DNA from: Hysterium pulicare CBS 123377
Taxonomy: Eukaryota; Ascomycota; Dothideomycetes; Hysteriales; Hysteriaceae
DNA length: 51,391 nt
Direction of reading: 5' to 3'
NCBI GenBank assembly: GCA_000467715.1
Contig: AJFK01000226.1
Location: forward strand, 1 to 51,391
Position 1 is the stretch's first letter, and every line of letters begins with the position of its first letter. The position numbers were made by a program, and so were the translations under genes. The notes below the pieces were generated by a model. It made no database searches. It had not been told where the DNA came from and saw only the letters and a program-made list of their open reading frames with translations. Positions 42,173 through 51,391 of the stretch are shown here, one piece after another.

Positions 42173-44557
42173 ATGGATCAAGAAGAGCGGGAGGCTCGCA
42201 TTCTCAATGATGCGGCGGCTGCGAATCTCGTTCCGTACACAGACGATCCCGACGCCAAGACCCTTGATGTCGGCGCAGCACCTATCGACGCGACAGCCGA
42301 TGACGATGACTTCCACAAGGACACGAATCCGAAAAACATTTTCACTCTCAATCCGCTCCGTACTACGCTTTTTGCCATCTGTGGCGGAATCTTCTTACTT
42401 GGCGGCATCTTTTCCATCTTAAGATCATCCCATTCTTCCAATAGGGGATATGCAGCCAAAAGTGCAACGCCAAACCCACCAAAGGCTGTCAACTGGGCCC
42501 TAGATTTTCCGCAGCTGTATCCACCTTTGAAGGCAAAAGGTGGTGGAGAATGTCAAGCCGCCTGGTCCACCCTCTCATCGATCCCTTGTCACGAGAAGAT
42601 CTTCAATCGTGGATGGGATAATGGTACCTATTTCGCACTTCGTAGCCCGAGTCCAATCCGTTATGTTCCTCAGCTCTGCCAACCCAGCTGTAGATCTGCA
42701 CTGAAGGAAGCATTCGAGCTTATTTCGCGGGCATGCTCCAACGAAGATTCGTTCTCCCTTGAAGACTATAAGGGCATGTTTAATATTAGCTTTTTAGAGT
42801 CTGGACCTGTGCAGGCTCTGGAAGTTCTGCTACATCGTAATGAGCACAGTTGCCGAACAAGTGATGACAACGAGTATGGGTTCTGTCTGATCGAAATGAC
42901 TGAACGTTGGGTGATTATGGACGGTATCAATCACGGCCTCTTAAACGGACTCGCGCAATTTCTACTGCGCACTGCAAAGCCTAAAGTGGATGCCGGTGGA
43001 TGGAAGAGCGGGGTAATGGGTGATAGCTCTGACGGCGGCTGGAAAAAGTCGTATAGGTATAACGCTCCACGGCGTCGATATGGACCTGGCATCAACTCCA
43101 CGGACTGCGGCTGGTGCACATTGGACTGGTTCGAGAACAAATTGAATGCATGGAAAGAGGGTGAAGTGTTAAGCTCCGACAGCGGCCTTCCGATCTCGCT
43201 CCCTGAATATCTTCGCCGAGTCAGAGAAGCTGGCCAACGATGCGAGGCCAATGAATGGAACCGAATGTGGAGCGAGGCAGTCCAGAAGTATCACAACCGA
43301 GGGATACTGCCGGAAAATTGGGAGAACTTACCATCGGGAGACTATGCATACCTCATTTCCAAGGGTCCAAATAGCGGCGACGAACCTATACCATCCATAC
43401 GAAAGGCAATGTCTTCGTTAGACAAGATGAGACCAGCAGAGAGGTATGCCATGAAATGCCTGGAGAAACTTTCGGGACACATCGAGTCCCTGCCCTGCTA
43501 CATCCATCTCAACCGAACTACGCTTGATTCCATTATACAGCCCCGGAACAGTCTACTGGAGTCATACTGCAGCGACGATTGCGCTCATGCCCTGAGTCGG
43601 GATGAGGAAGATCTTAACGTCTGCCATTATAAACGAATGGATCGAGACCCCGTCGCCGGGCCATTTATGAATGCCTATAACGATGCAAAAAAGACACACG
43701 ACAACGTTTGCCAACATACCAAGCAACACCCGCAACAGTGTGCAGTTATCTTTGCGGGTCTAAACCGCACTGACTGGATCTACGATGGGAGACCGGCGAC
43801 CCCGACCTTCATACATGAAGTAACAGACATGTTGATGAGGCTGGAGGACGGTTTGATTCCGGAAGTGGTAAAAGAAGCTCGTGGAAAATCATTATATGGC
43901 AGTATGGAAGGTAATCGGTTGCGTAAAGAGCTTCCGAGTTGGATAGACGATCTCAAAGCTAGCGTTTGCTCACCTTGCGTCTGGCAACTCGTGGTTGGTG
44001 CAGGTGATACTCAACTTCCTAAGCAGTTTCTTGAGCAGGGCGATATCGGCGTCTATTTGAGTTTTGCCGGAAGAATGTATTCCATCTGTAATGAGCGAGG
44101 AGCTGACTGGTTGGGTGGGCTGCCTTATGGCAGCGATGACGTTATATGGAGGATTCAAGAAGCGGATGGCACGGTGTACAGATATATCGAGAATACCTCG
44201 AGATACTCGTGGCAGACGGGTCGTTGGCACCGGGCTGAAGAAAACGAAGAGACGGGTAGGGTGAGCATACCACACCATAAGTGGGGTTCATTGTGGCATC
44301 TACGTGCCGCAGCGAGAGAATTGGAAGCAGAAAGAGAAGGGAGGTTGGAAGAGTGGCGCAAACAAGAGATGGAGCATAGGGATATCGAAGATGCCAAGGT
44401 CTGGAGAACAGTTGACATATCTGATCCTTATTGGATGGCGCCGGATGAGCGGCCAAAGGTAGATGATTACGAGGGAAAAGAACATGTGGAGTCTCCCTCT
44501 GGGCCCGAACTTCATCATCAACAGCCCATTGCTTCATGGCAAGCAAGTGCGAGGTAA
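42173..44557 (+). CDS. large type II membrane protein with Cys-rich lumenal domain, 794 aa
   Basis: A single-exon frame. The start at 42173 (MDQEEREARI) was preferred to an in-frame ATG at 42005 because a stop-free but atypical leader precedes it. An acidic cytosolic tail of about 60 residues is followed by one membrane segment near residues 65-83 (TTLFAICGGIFLLGGIF). The remaining 700 residues are probably lumenal or extracellular and contain many paired cysteines (DCGWCTLDWF, CSDDCAHAL, CSPCVW) and N-glycosylation sites. The last 100 residues are charged and helical. No domain was recognised. The Cys content suggests several disulfides, so secretory-pathway location is likely. Function unknown. 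Confidence 0.8.
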   Translation: MDQEEREARILNDAAAANLVPYTDDPDAKTLDVGAAPIDATADDDDFHKDTNPKNIFTLNPLRTTLFAICGGIFLLGGIFSILRSSHSSNRGYAAKSATPNPPKAVNWALDFPQLYPPLKAKGGGECQAAWSTLSSIPCHEKIFNRGWDNGTYFALRSPSPIRYVPQLCQPSCRSALKEAFELISRACSNEDSFSLEDYKGMFNISFLESGPVQALEVLLHRNEHSCRTSDDNEYGFCLIEMTERWVIMDGINHGLLNGLAQFLLRTAKPKVDAGGWKSGVMGDSSDGGWKKSYRYNAPRRRYGPGINSTDCGWCTLDWFENKLNAWKEGEVLSSDSGLPISLPEYLRRVREAGQRCEANEWNRMWSEAVQKYHNRGILPENWENLPSGDYAYLISKGPNSGDEPIPSIRKAMSSLDKMRPAERYAMKCLEKLSGHIESLPCYIHLNRTTLDSIIQPRNSLLESYCSDDCAHALSRDEEDLNVCHYKRMDRDPVAGPFMNAYNDAKKTHDNVCQHTKQHPQQCAVIFAGLNRTDWIYDGRPATPTFIHEVTDMLMRLEDGLIPEVVKEARGKSLYGSMEGNRLRKELPSWIDDLKASVCSPCVWQLVVGAGDTQLPKQFLEQGDIGVYLSFAGRMYSICNERGADWLGGLPYGSDDVIWRIQEADGTVYRYIENTSRYSWQTGRWHRAEENEETGRVSIPHHKWGSLWHLRAAARELEAEREGRLEEWRKQEMEHRDIEDAKVWRTVDISDPYWMAPDERPKVDDYEGKEHVESPSGPELHHQQPIASWQASAR

Positions 44558-45045
44558 AGACCCGGACATGGGAACTACATGGGGCGGAAAAGGAAGCGAA
44601 GGTGTCGAAATATTAGGACGGAGTGTAGCTTAGGAGTAATCAGAGGTGGGTGGGTGGATGTAGCGGCGCAGCTAGGGTTGCATATCTCTTTCTACATTCA
44701 TGAATACAATTGTTTACCTTCAAAACCGTATAGCTTCGCTACTATCTGTCTCGTCATTGTCCAAAAGAGTAGTACTTGATTGAGTATCATGACTTCAAGT
44801 TTTATGTTAGTATCGAGTAAGAATTACCCCATAGCCTTGCCCCGGGTCTAGTTAATCATCAATCGTGTAGTGATCTATGGCGTCGTTGTCTGAGAACATT
44901 CACCAAGAATGTTGAATCCGGTCCCGAGTTTCCGCCGCGGAAGCTGATCCTGATGAAATCAACCCATCCGGTTTGACTTAAGAAAGGAAATGCTTAATAA
45001 AAACTTAGTCGCAGCAGACCGAGCAGTCCATCATATGCAGATTTC
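44558..45045. other. convergent intergenic region
   Basis: About 490 bp between two stops; no gene or structured element could be supported. Confidence 0.4.
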
Positions 45046-47043
45046 TTACTGTTCGAGTTTCGAATCAATCCACGCGCACATCGCATCGAAATCAATATCC
45101 CGCAATCGTTTAAAAACCGACGTAACGAATGGACAAAGGAAACGTTTCATAAACCAGATGATGGCCACTGTCTGGCCGACTTGAATCGTCGACAGCCAGA
45201 TTAAAAATGCAGAGCTCAAGCACAGCATCAGACCAGATAAGCTTATGTTTTTCCAGCCTCGAGCTTGAAATAGGATCTTCCCGCGTGGATCCATATTGTA
45301 ATCGTCGAGCAGATTACGGGCATAGGGCAGACCATGCCCAAGTCCCTGTGCAATGCCAAGAACATGGAATTGCAAGAGGGCCAGCCGCATACTGAAGATA
45401 TTTCTCACTTCGAGTTTCCACTGCTCTGGATGTATAGGGGACGAGTAAAAGTCTCGAATCTTTTTGGGAGCGTCAAAATGGGCTGCGGTCCCAACATATC
45501 GTGATTGGAAGTACTCGGAAGCCAAGTACGACATATTCAAGATATGAAGGCTGCCAGCCACTGACGGGTTTTGCCATTCGGGGCGTTCAAGTTGTGATAG
45601 ATTCTGGTAGCGAGGATACCAAGTGGCGCCAGTTCGGGGGTGGCGAATCTCAATGCTGTCCGCACAGGCCAGAACAGTGACCGTTGGAGATCGTTCCAGT
45701 ATAGGGGATAATTAGTGCGCGAGGATTTTGGCGATAGAGATGCTGGAAATATCGGATCATTGCTCTCCTTGAGATACTTTAGCCCCACAGGTCGAATGAA
45801 GAACAAGATCACTTGGCTGTTCGAGACTTGGAGTTCGGGTTTCCAGTGCTTCCCATAGCGGTACTCAAGGCTTTCCAAAGCTTCACCTCTAACCTCTCTG
45901 CGAATTATTGTCAGCTGCATCCTTTGCTAATAGAGATCACACGTACCGCATCAAATAGTAACTTCCTGATTCTGGAGGCATGGAGGGATGTCTTATCACT
46001 TCCCCGAAAGTCTTGGCCTCCATATCCGATTTCCCCCATCCATCACCAAAGTGGTATTCGACATATCGAGTACCATCGCTGTCTATCTCGTGGGACTTCA
46101 CGTACTCTCCACTTGCCACAAGAGGTGCGCAGGTCTTCGTCATCCTGAACTGACAAGTGTTTTTCCCATTAATGCCTAGAATTTTAGCATCCTGGAACCC
46201 AGTATCCAGCTGAAATGCAGCGCTCTTTCCGAACACACATAAATCGTTTCGAAACGGACAACTGACGTTGTGTACCTCCTGGAAATGAATTCTCTGGTTA
46301 TAAAATAATGAACACTCATCCTGCCGCGCTTCATCCCTATAGCAATTCTCTGCATACGCCACAGCTTTAAGGGTAGTATCGCTGTATACCTCGTTTACCT
46401 GAGTAAAGACCGACGCGTTTGAAACACCATAAAAGAATTCATCCAGGACCTCCGGAATCCAAGAACCTGCGTATGGGTGTGCCGAGCGGGCAACAGCTGA
46501 GCCAATAATCTGAGCCGAACAAATGGCAAGAACTTGTTGCGAAATGAAGATGAGGAAGAAGAATAGACACAAAAAGACTAATCCGGTGAACATCCATGGA
46601 TCCTCTCTGAGGTTTTGTAGGAGCGCCGAGAACCCCTTCAAGATATTTGATTTCTTTTCGGGAGCGCCTTTGATCTCAACCCTTCTCATCAAAATGTGTT
46701 TGCGAAATAGACTGGCTGTTGCGTCTTCTGGGGAAGACGATCCAATGATTGTGACACTCACGCCATCAGCTATACGGGCGTGATGAGTTGGCGGATATGA
46801 CACCGGTAATGCTTGGAGCTCGATCGACTCTGGTGGAGGATTTCTGGTTTCCAACACTGCTCTGGGTTCAGGCTTGGAAGTTTGTGGAGGGTTCCAGAGA
46901 GCGCTGATATGCTGATGAAGGCGTTGGAGATAAGTGTTACAAGATGGAATGGCGAGTTTGATGAGGATGAAAAGCCTTGGTAAAGAGAGTGCCAGGCATA
47001 TTGCAACGATATTAGAGATCATAACAGCTGTTTCCTCCTTCAC
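45046..47043 (-). CDS. multi-pass membrane protein of unknown function, apparent frameshift
   Basis: Exon 47043-45947 and a second part 45897-45046 are joined by an intron GTACGT-CGCAG. The N-terminal part has membrane segments at VMISNIVAICLALSLPRLFILI and MFTGLVFLCLFFFLIFISQQV, then a Cys-rich extracellular region (ENCYRDEARQDECSLFY, NTCQFRMTKTCAP). The C-terminus has one more hydrophobic block (ISLSGLMLCLSSAFLIWLSTIQVG). The layout matches a family of uncharacterised fungal membrane proteins. Near 45698-45715 the coding frame changes: upstream SNDPIFPASLSPKS is in one frame, while downstream SPTVTVLACADSIEIRHP and TWYPRYQNL are in another, with no usable intron between. Either one base is missing from the sequence or the gene is damaged. 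The 5' end is unsure; an upstream exon near 47100-47160 is possible. Confidence 0.65.
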
Positions 47044-47788
47044 CAGTATCTGCGTATCTTTAGAGAAGTTAGATGCGAAAGCTTATCAGGGTTCATTATG
47101 GAGCTGGATACTGGCCTGCCTGGTCATAATTCCTCCACAACCCCCCAGTAATGAAATCGGCTTCGTATGAGTGCAACATTTACTACGAAACTTATACTGC
47201 AAATGCTGCAGATACCAAAACTACGTCTCGATGCAGCATATTTGAACAGACATTGGAAACAAGGCTCGTTCGTTTTCAAGCAGAGACAGCTCAGAAGGCT
47301 ATGAGGCTGATTTGATGTTGTTCGCAAACCATGAGCTTTTTGTCTCATCCAGAGTCTGCCTTGCAGCTTACACTGCCACTGGATTTTGAGGATCAGGCTA
47401 AGAAGAAGAAAATATGACACTTGCCTTCGGTCACGTGCAAGGCTGAAACCTTAGACATCGTGGAAGATCTCGATTCGGATCCTTGCTCTCGTTTTGTTTC
47501 GATGATTCCTTCAAAGACGGAACTAAATCACATAGCGCCATACGCTCTTGGTCTTGATTGGAAGGCAATGTTTGATCGGTGTGAGGGATGCGACATTAAT
47601 GCGAGGCTATGAAGTCGCATAATTAATAAACAAGTTCTTTGCTTTCATGAAGATGAAAGTTCATGAAGACTGCGCCTACACCTGGGATTTCTCTATAGAA
47701 ATCATAGAACTATTTTGATATTAATAATGTCAATATTGTACACGGAAGTTCGTATCTGATGGGTAAATTCCGGCACATGCATGCCAAG
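47044..47788. other. intergenic, possible missing 5' exon of the membrane protein
   Basis: On the minus strand near 47165-47105 the frame FITGGLWRNYDQ resembles the first exon of many such membrane proteins, but no clean donor and acceptor joins it to 47043. Nothing else is supported. Confidence 0.35.
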
Positions 47789-48498
47789 TCATTCGTCGTC
47801 ATCGGACTCGGGCGCTGGCTTTCCCTGCTTTTTCTCCCTCCTCTCCAACACAACCTCGATCCTCCTCATCTTGGAGTCAATTATGTCTTTCAACCCATCA
47901 TCATCTCTATCGAAATATAGCGCCCATTCCCCAGGACCGTACTTGACTGCCATGAACCCTTCCCAGCCCTCCAATGTAACCCGCTTGTCTATTTTGGTAA
48001 CGTCCCAAGGGCCGATGACATGGGGCTCCGACTCCACGCGGTTGCCGTATTTGACCTCGTGAGTGTCTTGATCGACGTATATCCAGTTCAGCTGTGGAGG
48101 GTCGTCTGAGATGGTGGAAACGAAGCCTTCTCCCTTCCGGCCCCAGTTTTGGTCTGGGTATGGGAGGAAATACCCCGCGAAAGGGTGGTCCTCGCCATCT
48201 TCGGATGAGGCCATCTCAAGATACAACTGCGACAACATTATCGTCCGCCAGGCTTGGAAACGGGTTGACTCCTCGCTGAGACTTTGTAGGAACGTCGTAC
48301 CTTGTTATCGCTTAATACCACTGCGCATCCGTTGACTTCCCTTCCTCCCCTCGAGGCAGTCGAACAATTCACGAAGAGATTCGATTTAACTCCCCTAAAC
48401 TTTTCTTTGGCACTCTGCCTTTGGCCTTGGCGGACTGCTTCGGTGGTGCCTATGATTGCGGGACAAGCAGCAATCGCCGTGAGAATGCCTAACACCAT
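47789..48498 (-). CDS. conserved fungal protein of unknown function, 211 aa
   Basis: Two exons, 48498-48301 and 48226-47789; the intron is GTACGA-TCGCAG at phase 0. The N-terminus MVLGILTAIAACPAIIGTTEAVRQGQR and the blocks HPFAGYFLPYPD, VSTISDDPPQLNWIYVD and VKYGNRVESEPH are, from memory, highly conserved in many filamentous ascomycetes, but the family has no assigned function to my knowledge. The N-terminus is hydrophobic over residues 2-20 and may be a membrane-associated helix. The C-terminus is helical, basic and then acidic (ESDDDE). The tryptophan-rich middle (GPWDVTKIDKRVTLEGWEGF) suggests a beta-rich domain. It is one of the best-supported models in the window. Confidence 0.88.
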
Positions 48499-49067
48499 GG
48501 TTTCTGGTGGACGAAGAAAGGTGCTTGTACAGGGACGTCGTGACAGCTAAATAAGGCTTGATTTGTAACGAGGATTGGCTGATGGTTGGGCTGCCCCGGT
48601 TGGAAAGCAGAAGTGTCGCGGCATGCGAACCATGGAACTTTACCAAGTTCAGCTCAACAGCTGGAAATGTATGATGATGTCATTTATCGCGAAAAGGCCA
48701 TAATAGCCCATCGAGAGACTGCGCCCGTTTAAACCTGCTTTTCACCCACGCAGCATGTATTTCTTGCGCTTGGCCCTAGTTCTGGACGCAAGTTTGGTTT
48801 CGTACTGGGATCTACGGACTGCGCACCTTTACGATTGCAAATAAACCAGATTTAACCCGCTACGTTCGATCTCGTGCAGATTCGAGTACGAGTCCTCCAA
48901 ATACTAATGGGTTCCGTCATCGCGCCCAGAGCCACCAGCTCTCGAATTTACCATAAAGATAGCTCCTGATCTCCTCCCTTATTCCTTCGTCCATTCATCA
49001 GTCCATCAATCGTTCCACCAAAACGACGACCCCACAGAGTATCAAGAGGACCGATTCTGCCGTATCC
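48499..49067. other. intergenic divergent region, no gene seen
   Basis: About 570 bp between two divergent starts, presumably holding both promoters. A CT-rich stretch near 48970-49020 precedes the plus-strand gene. Confidence 0.4.
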
Positions 49068-49563
49068 ATGTCTCAAGGGTAAGTCACATGTCGTAAACCT
49101 CCTCCGACCGTTGTGCGTTTTTGAACCAACACTCCCCCTCTAGAGCCCCCGTTAAAGACCATCCCATCGATGGAAACACATCTGAAAGCTCTCCCAGCCC
49201 AGCCGATCGCAAGAAGCCAAAGAAGATTAGTCAAAACGCGCTCCAGAAAACCGCCCCCCCGCAAGAGTCCAACGAAGAAGAGGAAGACGACGGTTTCATG
49301 TCCGAGCCAGTTCCCATGCCGAAAAGGCGCGCTGGAGGTCGCAGGATGGTGCCGGTCCACCAGTCCCGCATTGCCGACCGACCACCGAAAGTCGGCGAGA
49401 AGGACAGCAGTCTGAAGATCAAGATCGAGTTGGATCTGGAAGTTGAGGTAGAGATTTACGCTCGTGTGAAGGGTGATGTGACCATTGGGTTGATGTAGCG
49501 TGTTTTTTGCAGGTCGAGATCTACGCCAGAGTCAAGGGAGATGTGACGATTGGTTTATTGTGA
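49068..49563 (+). CDS. small charged protein with duplicated terminal exon, 121 aa
   Basis: Exon 1 (49068-49078) encodes only three full codons; the intron is GTAAGT-CTCTAG. Exon 2 (49144-49447) encodes a basic and acidic, probably disordered region (DRKKPKK, SNEEEEDD, PKRRAGGRR) that leads into LKIKIELDLEVE. The end VEIYARVKGDVTIGL exists twice, at 49448-49498 (ending M, TAG) and 49513-49563 (ending L, TGA). The first copy begins with GT and is followed by a strong acceptor ttttttgcag, so it can be spliced out as a 65-nt intron (49448-49512). Spliced and unspliced forms are both 121 aa and differ only in the last residue. No function is known; the beta-strand-like tail resembles those of other small fungal proteins. 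Confidence 0.8.
49448..49563 (+). repeat. tandem duplicate of the last coding exon
   Basis: Two 51-nt copies, 49448-49498 and 49513-49563, are offset by 65 nt. They encode the same 15 residues plus a last Met or Leu and a stop. About a dozen bases differ, nearly all at silent positions (for example cgt versus aga for Arg, gtg versus gtc for Val), so both copies have kept protein-level constraint since duplication. Confidence 0.9.
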
Positions 49564-50567
49564 GATGTGAGTCGTCCATCTATCATCGGGACGAAGTAGT
49601 AATAAAATTTTACAGTACAACCTAAACATGGCTCTTCAGACATGACCCGCGCTGTCTTCGCCCACTTCGCCCTCGAGCAGCGATTCACTTTGTTCGAAGA
49701 AATAGGTCGTCTATAATGGGGATGAGAGAATGTTAAAGTGTAAATATTGCCTAGGCCATGTGTCTCTGGAAGTTCTGCATTTCTAAATAATTAAAATCTA
49801 TCAGAATTGTTATCACAATCATGCCGTAGACCGATTACTAATTGCGATGGTGGAAACATACTAAGCAAAAATATTAGTCAGATCAAACACGGTCCACACG
49901 GACTATTTCTACATGCAAAAGCAACTTCAACTTCCATGTCAACCTGTATCAAAACTCCCTTCACGTGCATGGGGTGACGCCTTGGAGTTCCAGATTCAAC
50001 TAGCTTCTTGGCGGCGTGTTTATCTCTCAGCTGCCCCTTTATGCACTTTCTTCCATGTCCTATGCCGATTATGGTCCCACCTCGAGCGATAGAAGCAGAC
50101 CGACTATCGAAACTTGGTATTTGTGGCGTTTTTGGACCCTTTGTGGCGCTTCTGGTCACTACCTGGGCAGGTAAACAAGGGCCCCGTCCCCTGTGGCTAT
50201 CTTTGGGCGCTCGGCTAGTAGATCTGTGGCTGGCGTATGCCACGGCAGTGCGGCAAACTCACTTATAAATTCTTCTCGAGAAGAGCATGCGATAGCAGAG
50301 CGTCCAGCCACACGCAAGCCACGAGGCCGCAAGGCCCTTGGTAGTGGACATGTTTGATGCAGGTACCCGTGGCTGGACCGCCTTGCGTCTTCTTCTGGCT
50401 TATGTACAATCACCACCGCCGAGCACTTGGCGTCTAATACGTATACATAAATGGTAACAGCGTCTTCTGCTGAACACTTCATCTTTTCATCCTCAGTCAC
50501 TCACTTTCATCCCTCTGGATTCCCACGTTCGTTTTGCACCTTGCGACTTCTCTCGCGTCCATTCATT
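49564..50567. other. intergenic, no gene seen
   Basis: About 1 kb with no supported gene. Minus-strand frames near 49878-50500 are without domain or start context. The end near 50480-50567 is pyrimidine-rich and is probably the promoter of the next gene. Confidence 0.4.
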
Positions 50568-51391
50568 ATGCCTCGCTTCTCAGTCTTGCCTATCGCGGGC
50601 CTTCTTGCTCTCACGCCTCGTCTCATCGCGGCCTCGCCGATGCCCATTCCAATTACACCAACCGCTTCTACCGTTTCCTGTCCTGATTCAGACGGCCAAA
50701 CAGTCACCGTCGGTGCCGACTCCTTCTCCATTGCGTGCGGCTATGACGCCTACGGAGGCGATTTAGCATTGTCCTGGGAGACGACTTTCGGTGACTGCAT
50801 CACCACTTGCGAAAATACAGCTGGATGCGTTGCTGTCTCATACAGCGGGACCGCATGCTATATGAAGAGTCAGAATAATGGTCTTCAAGCCAACGCCAAT
50901 GTCTGGGCCGCCATAAAGGTTCTTGCGAGCTCCTCGACATCCTCTGCTATTTCCTCGACGTCCTCTGCTTCTTCAACACTCTCCTCCATCTCCTCTAGCA
51001 CTGCTTCTGCTACTGCAACCCCCACGGCTTCCTGCCCCGATTCAGATGGTTTAACCTTTACTGCGACAGACGGATCCATCTTCCAGATCGAATGTTCGAC
51101 AGATCGGTACGGTGGAGATCTCGATGTCACCTGGGTATCCGAGCTCCAAAGTTGCATTAACGTAAGTAGACCCGAACACGATGTGATCGGCTGTGACAGG
51201 TAGCTAACTCCAATAACAGGCATGTGCCGCAACGTCCGGCTGCGTCGATGTCTCCTACCGCCCTGGAACTCCTGGGCCATGCTATATGAAGTCTGTAGTC
51301 GAGGCGCCAGAGACCAATCCAGACGTCTGGGGAGCAGTGCGCGTTGGAACGACCTCGCCTACGTCTTCGATTGCATCAAGCACATCGTCTT
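50568..51391 (+). CDS. secreted protein with tandem apple/PAN-like modules, 3' end cut by the window
   Basis: The ATG at 50568 starts a signal peptide (FSVLPIAGLLALTPRLIAAS). Exon 1 runs to 51161 and exon 2 from 51220 past the window end (GTAAGT-ACAG). Two homologous modules of about 80 residues are seen. Each begins CPDSDG, has an internal YGGDL, then a Cys-rich core (CITTCENTAGCVAVSY and CINACAATSGCVDVSY), then CYMKS and VW-A. The pattern C-x(3)-C-x(4)-GC-x-x-VSY fits apple/PAN-like carbohydrate- or protein-binding folds. The modules are joined by a Ser/Thr-rich linker of about 35 residues, probably O-mannosylated, and a second such linker begins at the window end. More modules or a GPI anchor may follow. 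A cell-wall or adhesive role is inferred. Confidence 0.8.

Overview
The window reads as nuclear DNA of a filamentous ascomycete (Pezizomycotina; Leotiomycete-like by general impression, which is inference). Genes carry 1-8 short introns (mostly about 45-70 nt, GT-AG). The proteins are typical of such fungi: UstYa-type DUF3328 proteins, a GH92 mannosidase, a CBM1-tailed esterase, a tannase-family enzyme, a fungal rhodopsin-like membrane protein and an S10 carboxypeptidase. No rRNA, convincing tRNA, CRISPR array or intact transposon was seen.

Layout. 1-5900: no gene; a strongly diverged tandem array with a period of about 144-150 bp. 5900-7400: AT-rich, with a tRNA-like T-arm that may be a SINE remnant. 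7424-8594: a three-exon gene of unknown function. 8918-11757: the centrepiece, a UstYa-like gene divergent from a secreted precursor with five repeats of the type E-[ED]-G-I-Y-x-Y-Y-C-x(4)-C between mostly Kex2-like sites. This is the architecture of a dikaritin-type RiPP locus. 12.9-16.4 kb: F-box-like protein, D-threonine-aldolase-type PLP enzyme and a protein of unknown function. 16.6-20.7 kb: a decayed stretch with a pseudogene copy of the preceding gene, a frameshifted four-cysteine secreted protein and a frameshifted, truncated alpha/beta hydrolase, mixed with two intact small genes. 21.1-33.8 kb: GH92, S10 carboxypeptidase, CE1-CBM1 esterase, tannase/feruloyl esterase and an amino-acid permease, a set that fits life on plant or glycoprotein substrates. 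34.8-39.3 kb: rhodopsin-domain protein, a second UstYa-like gene and a GNAT acetyltransferase. 40.1-41.1 kb: two tandem micro-genes for secreted peptides that share exon phases and an identical end, GYEEA. 42.2-51.4 kb: a large single-pass membrane protein, a multi-pass membrane protein with an apparent frameshift, a conserved 211-aa fungal protein, a 121-aa protein whose last coding exon is duplicated inside its own intron, and the start of a Ser/Thr-linked apple/PAN-like secreted protein cut by the window end.

Main candidates for new biology: (1) the UstYa plus repeat-precursor pair at 8.9-11.8 kb, (2) the GYEEA micro-gene pair, and (3) the self-mimicking terminal exon at 49.4-49.6 kb, where splicing or intron retention both give a 121-aa protein differing only in the last residue. 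All exon structures were read by eye from splice signals, reading frame and family resemblance; no alignment or search was run.
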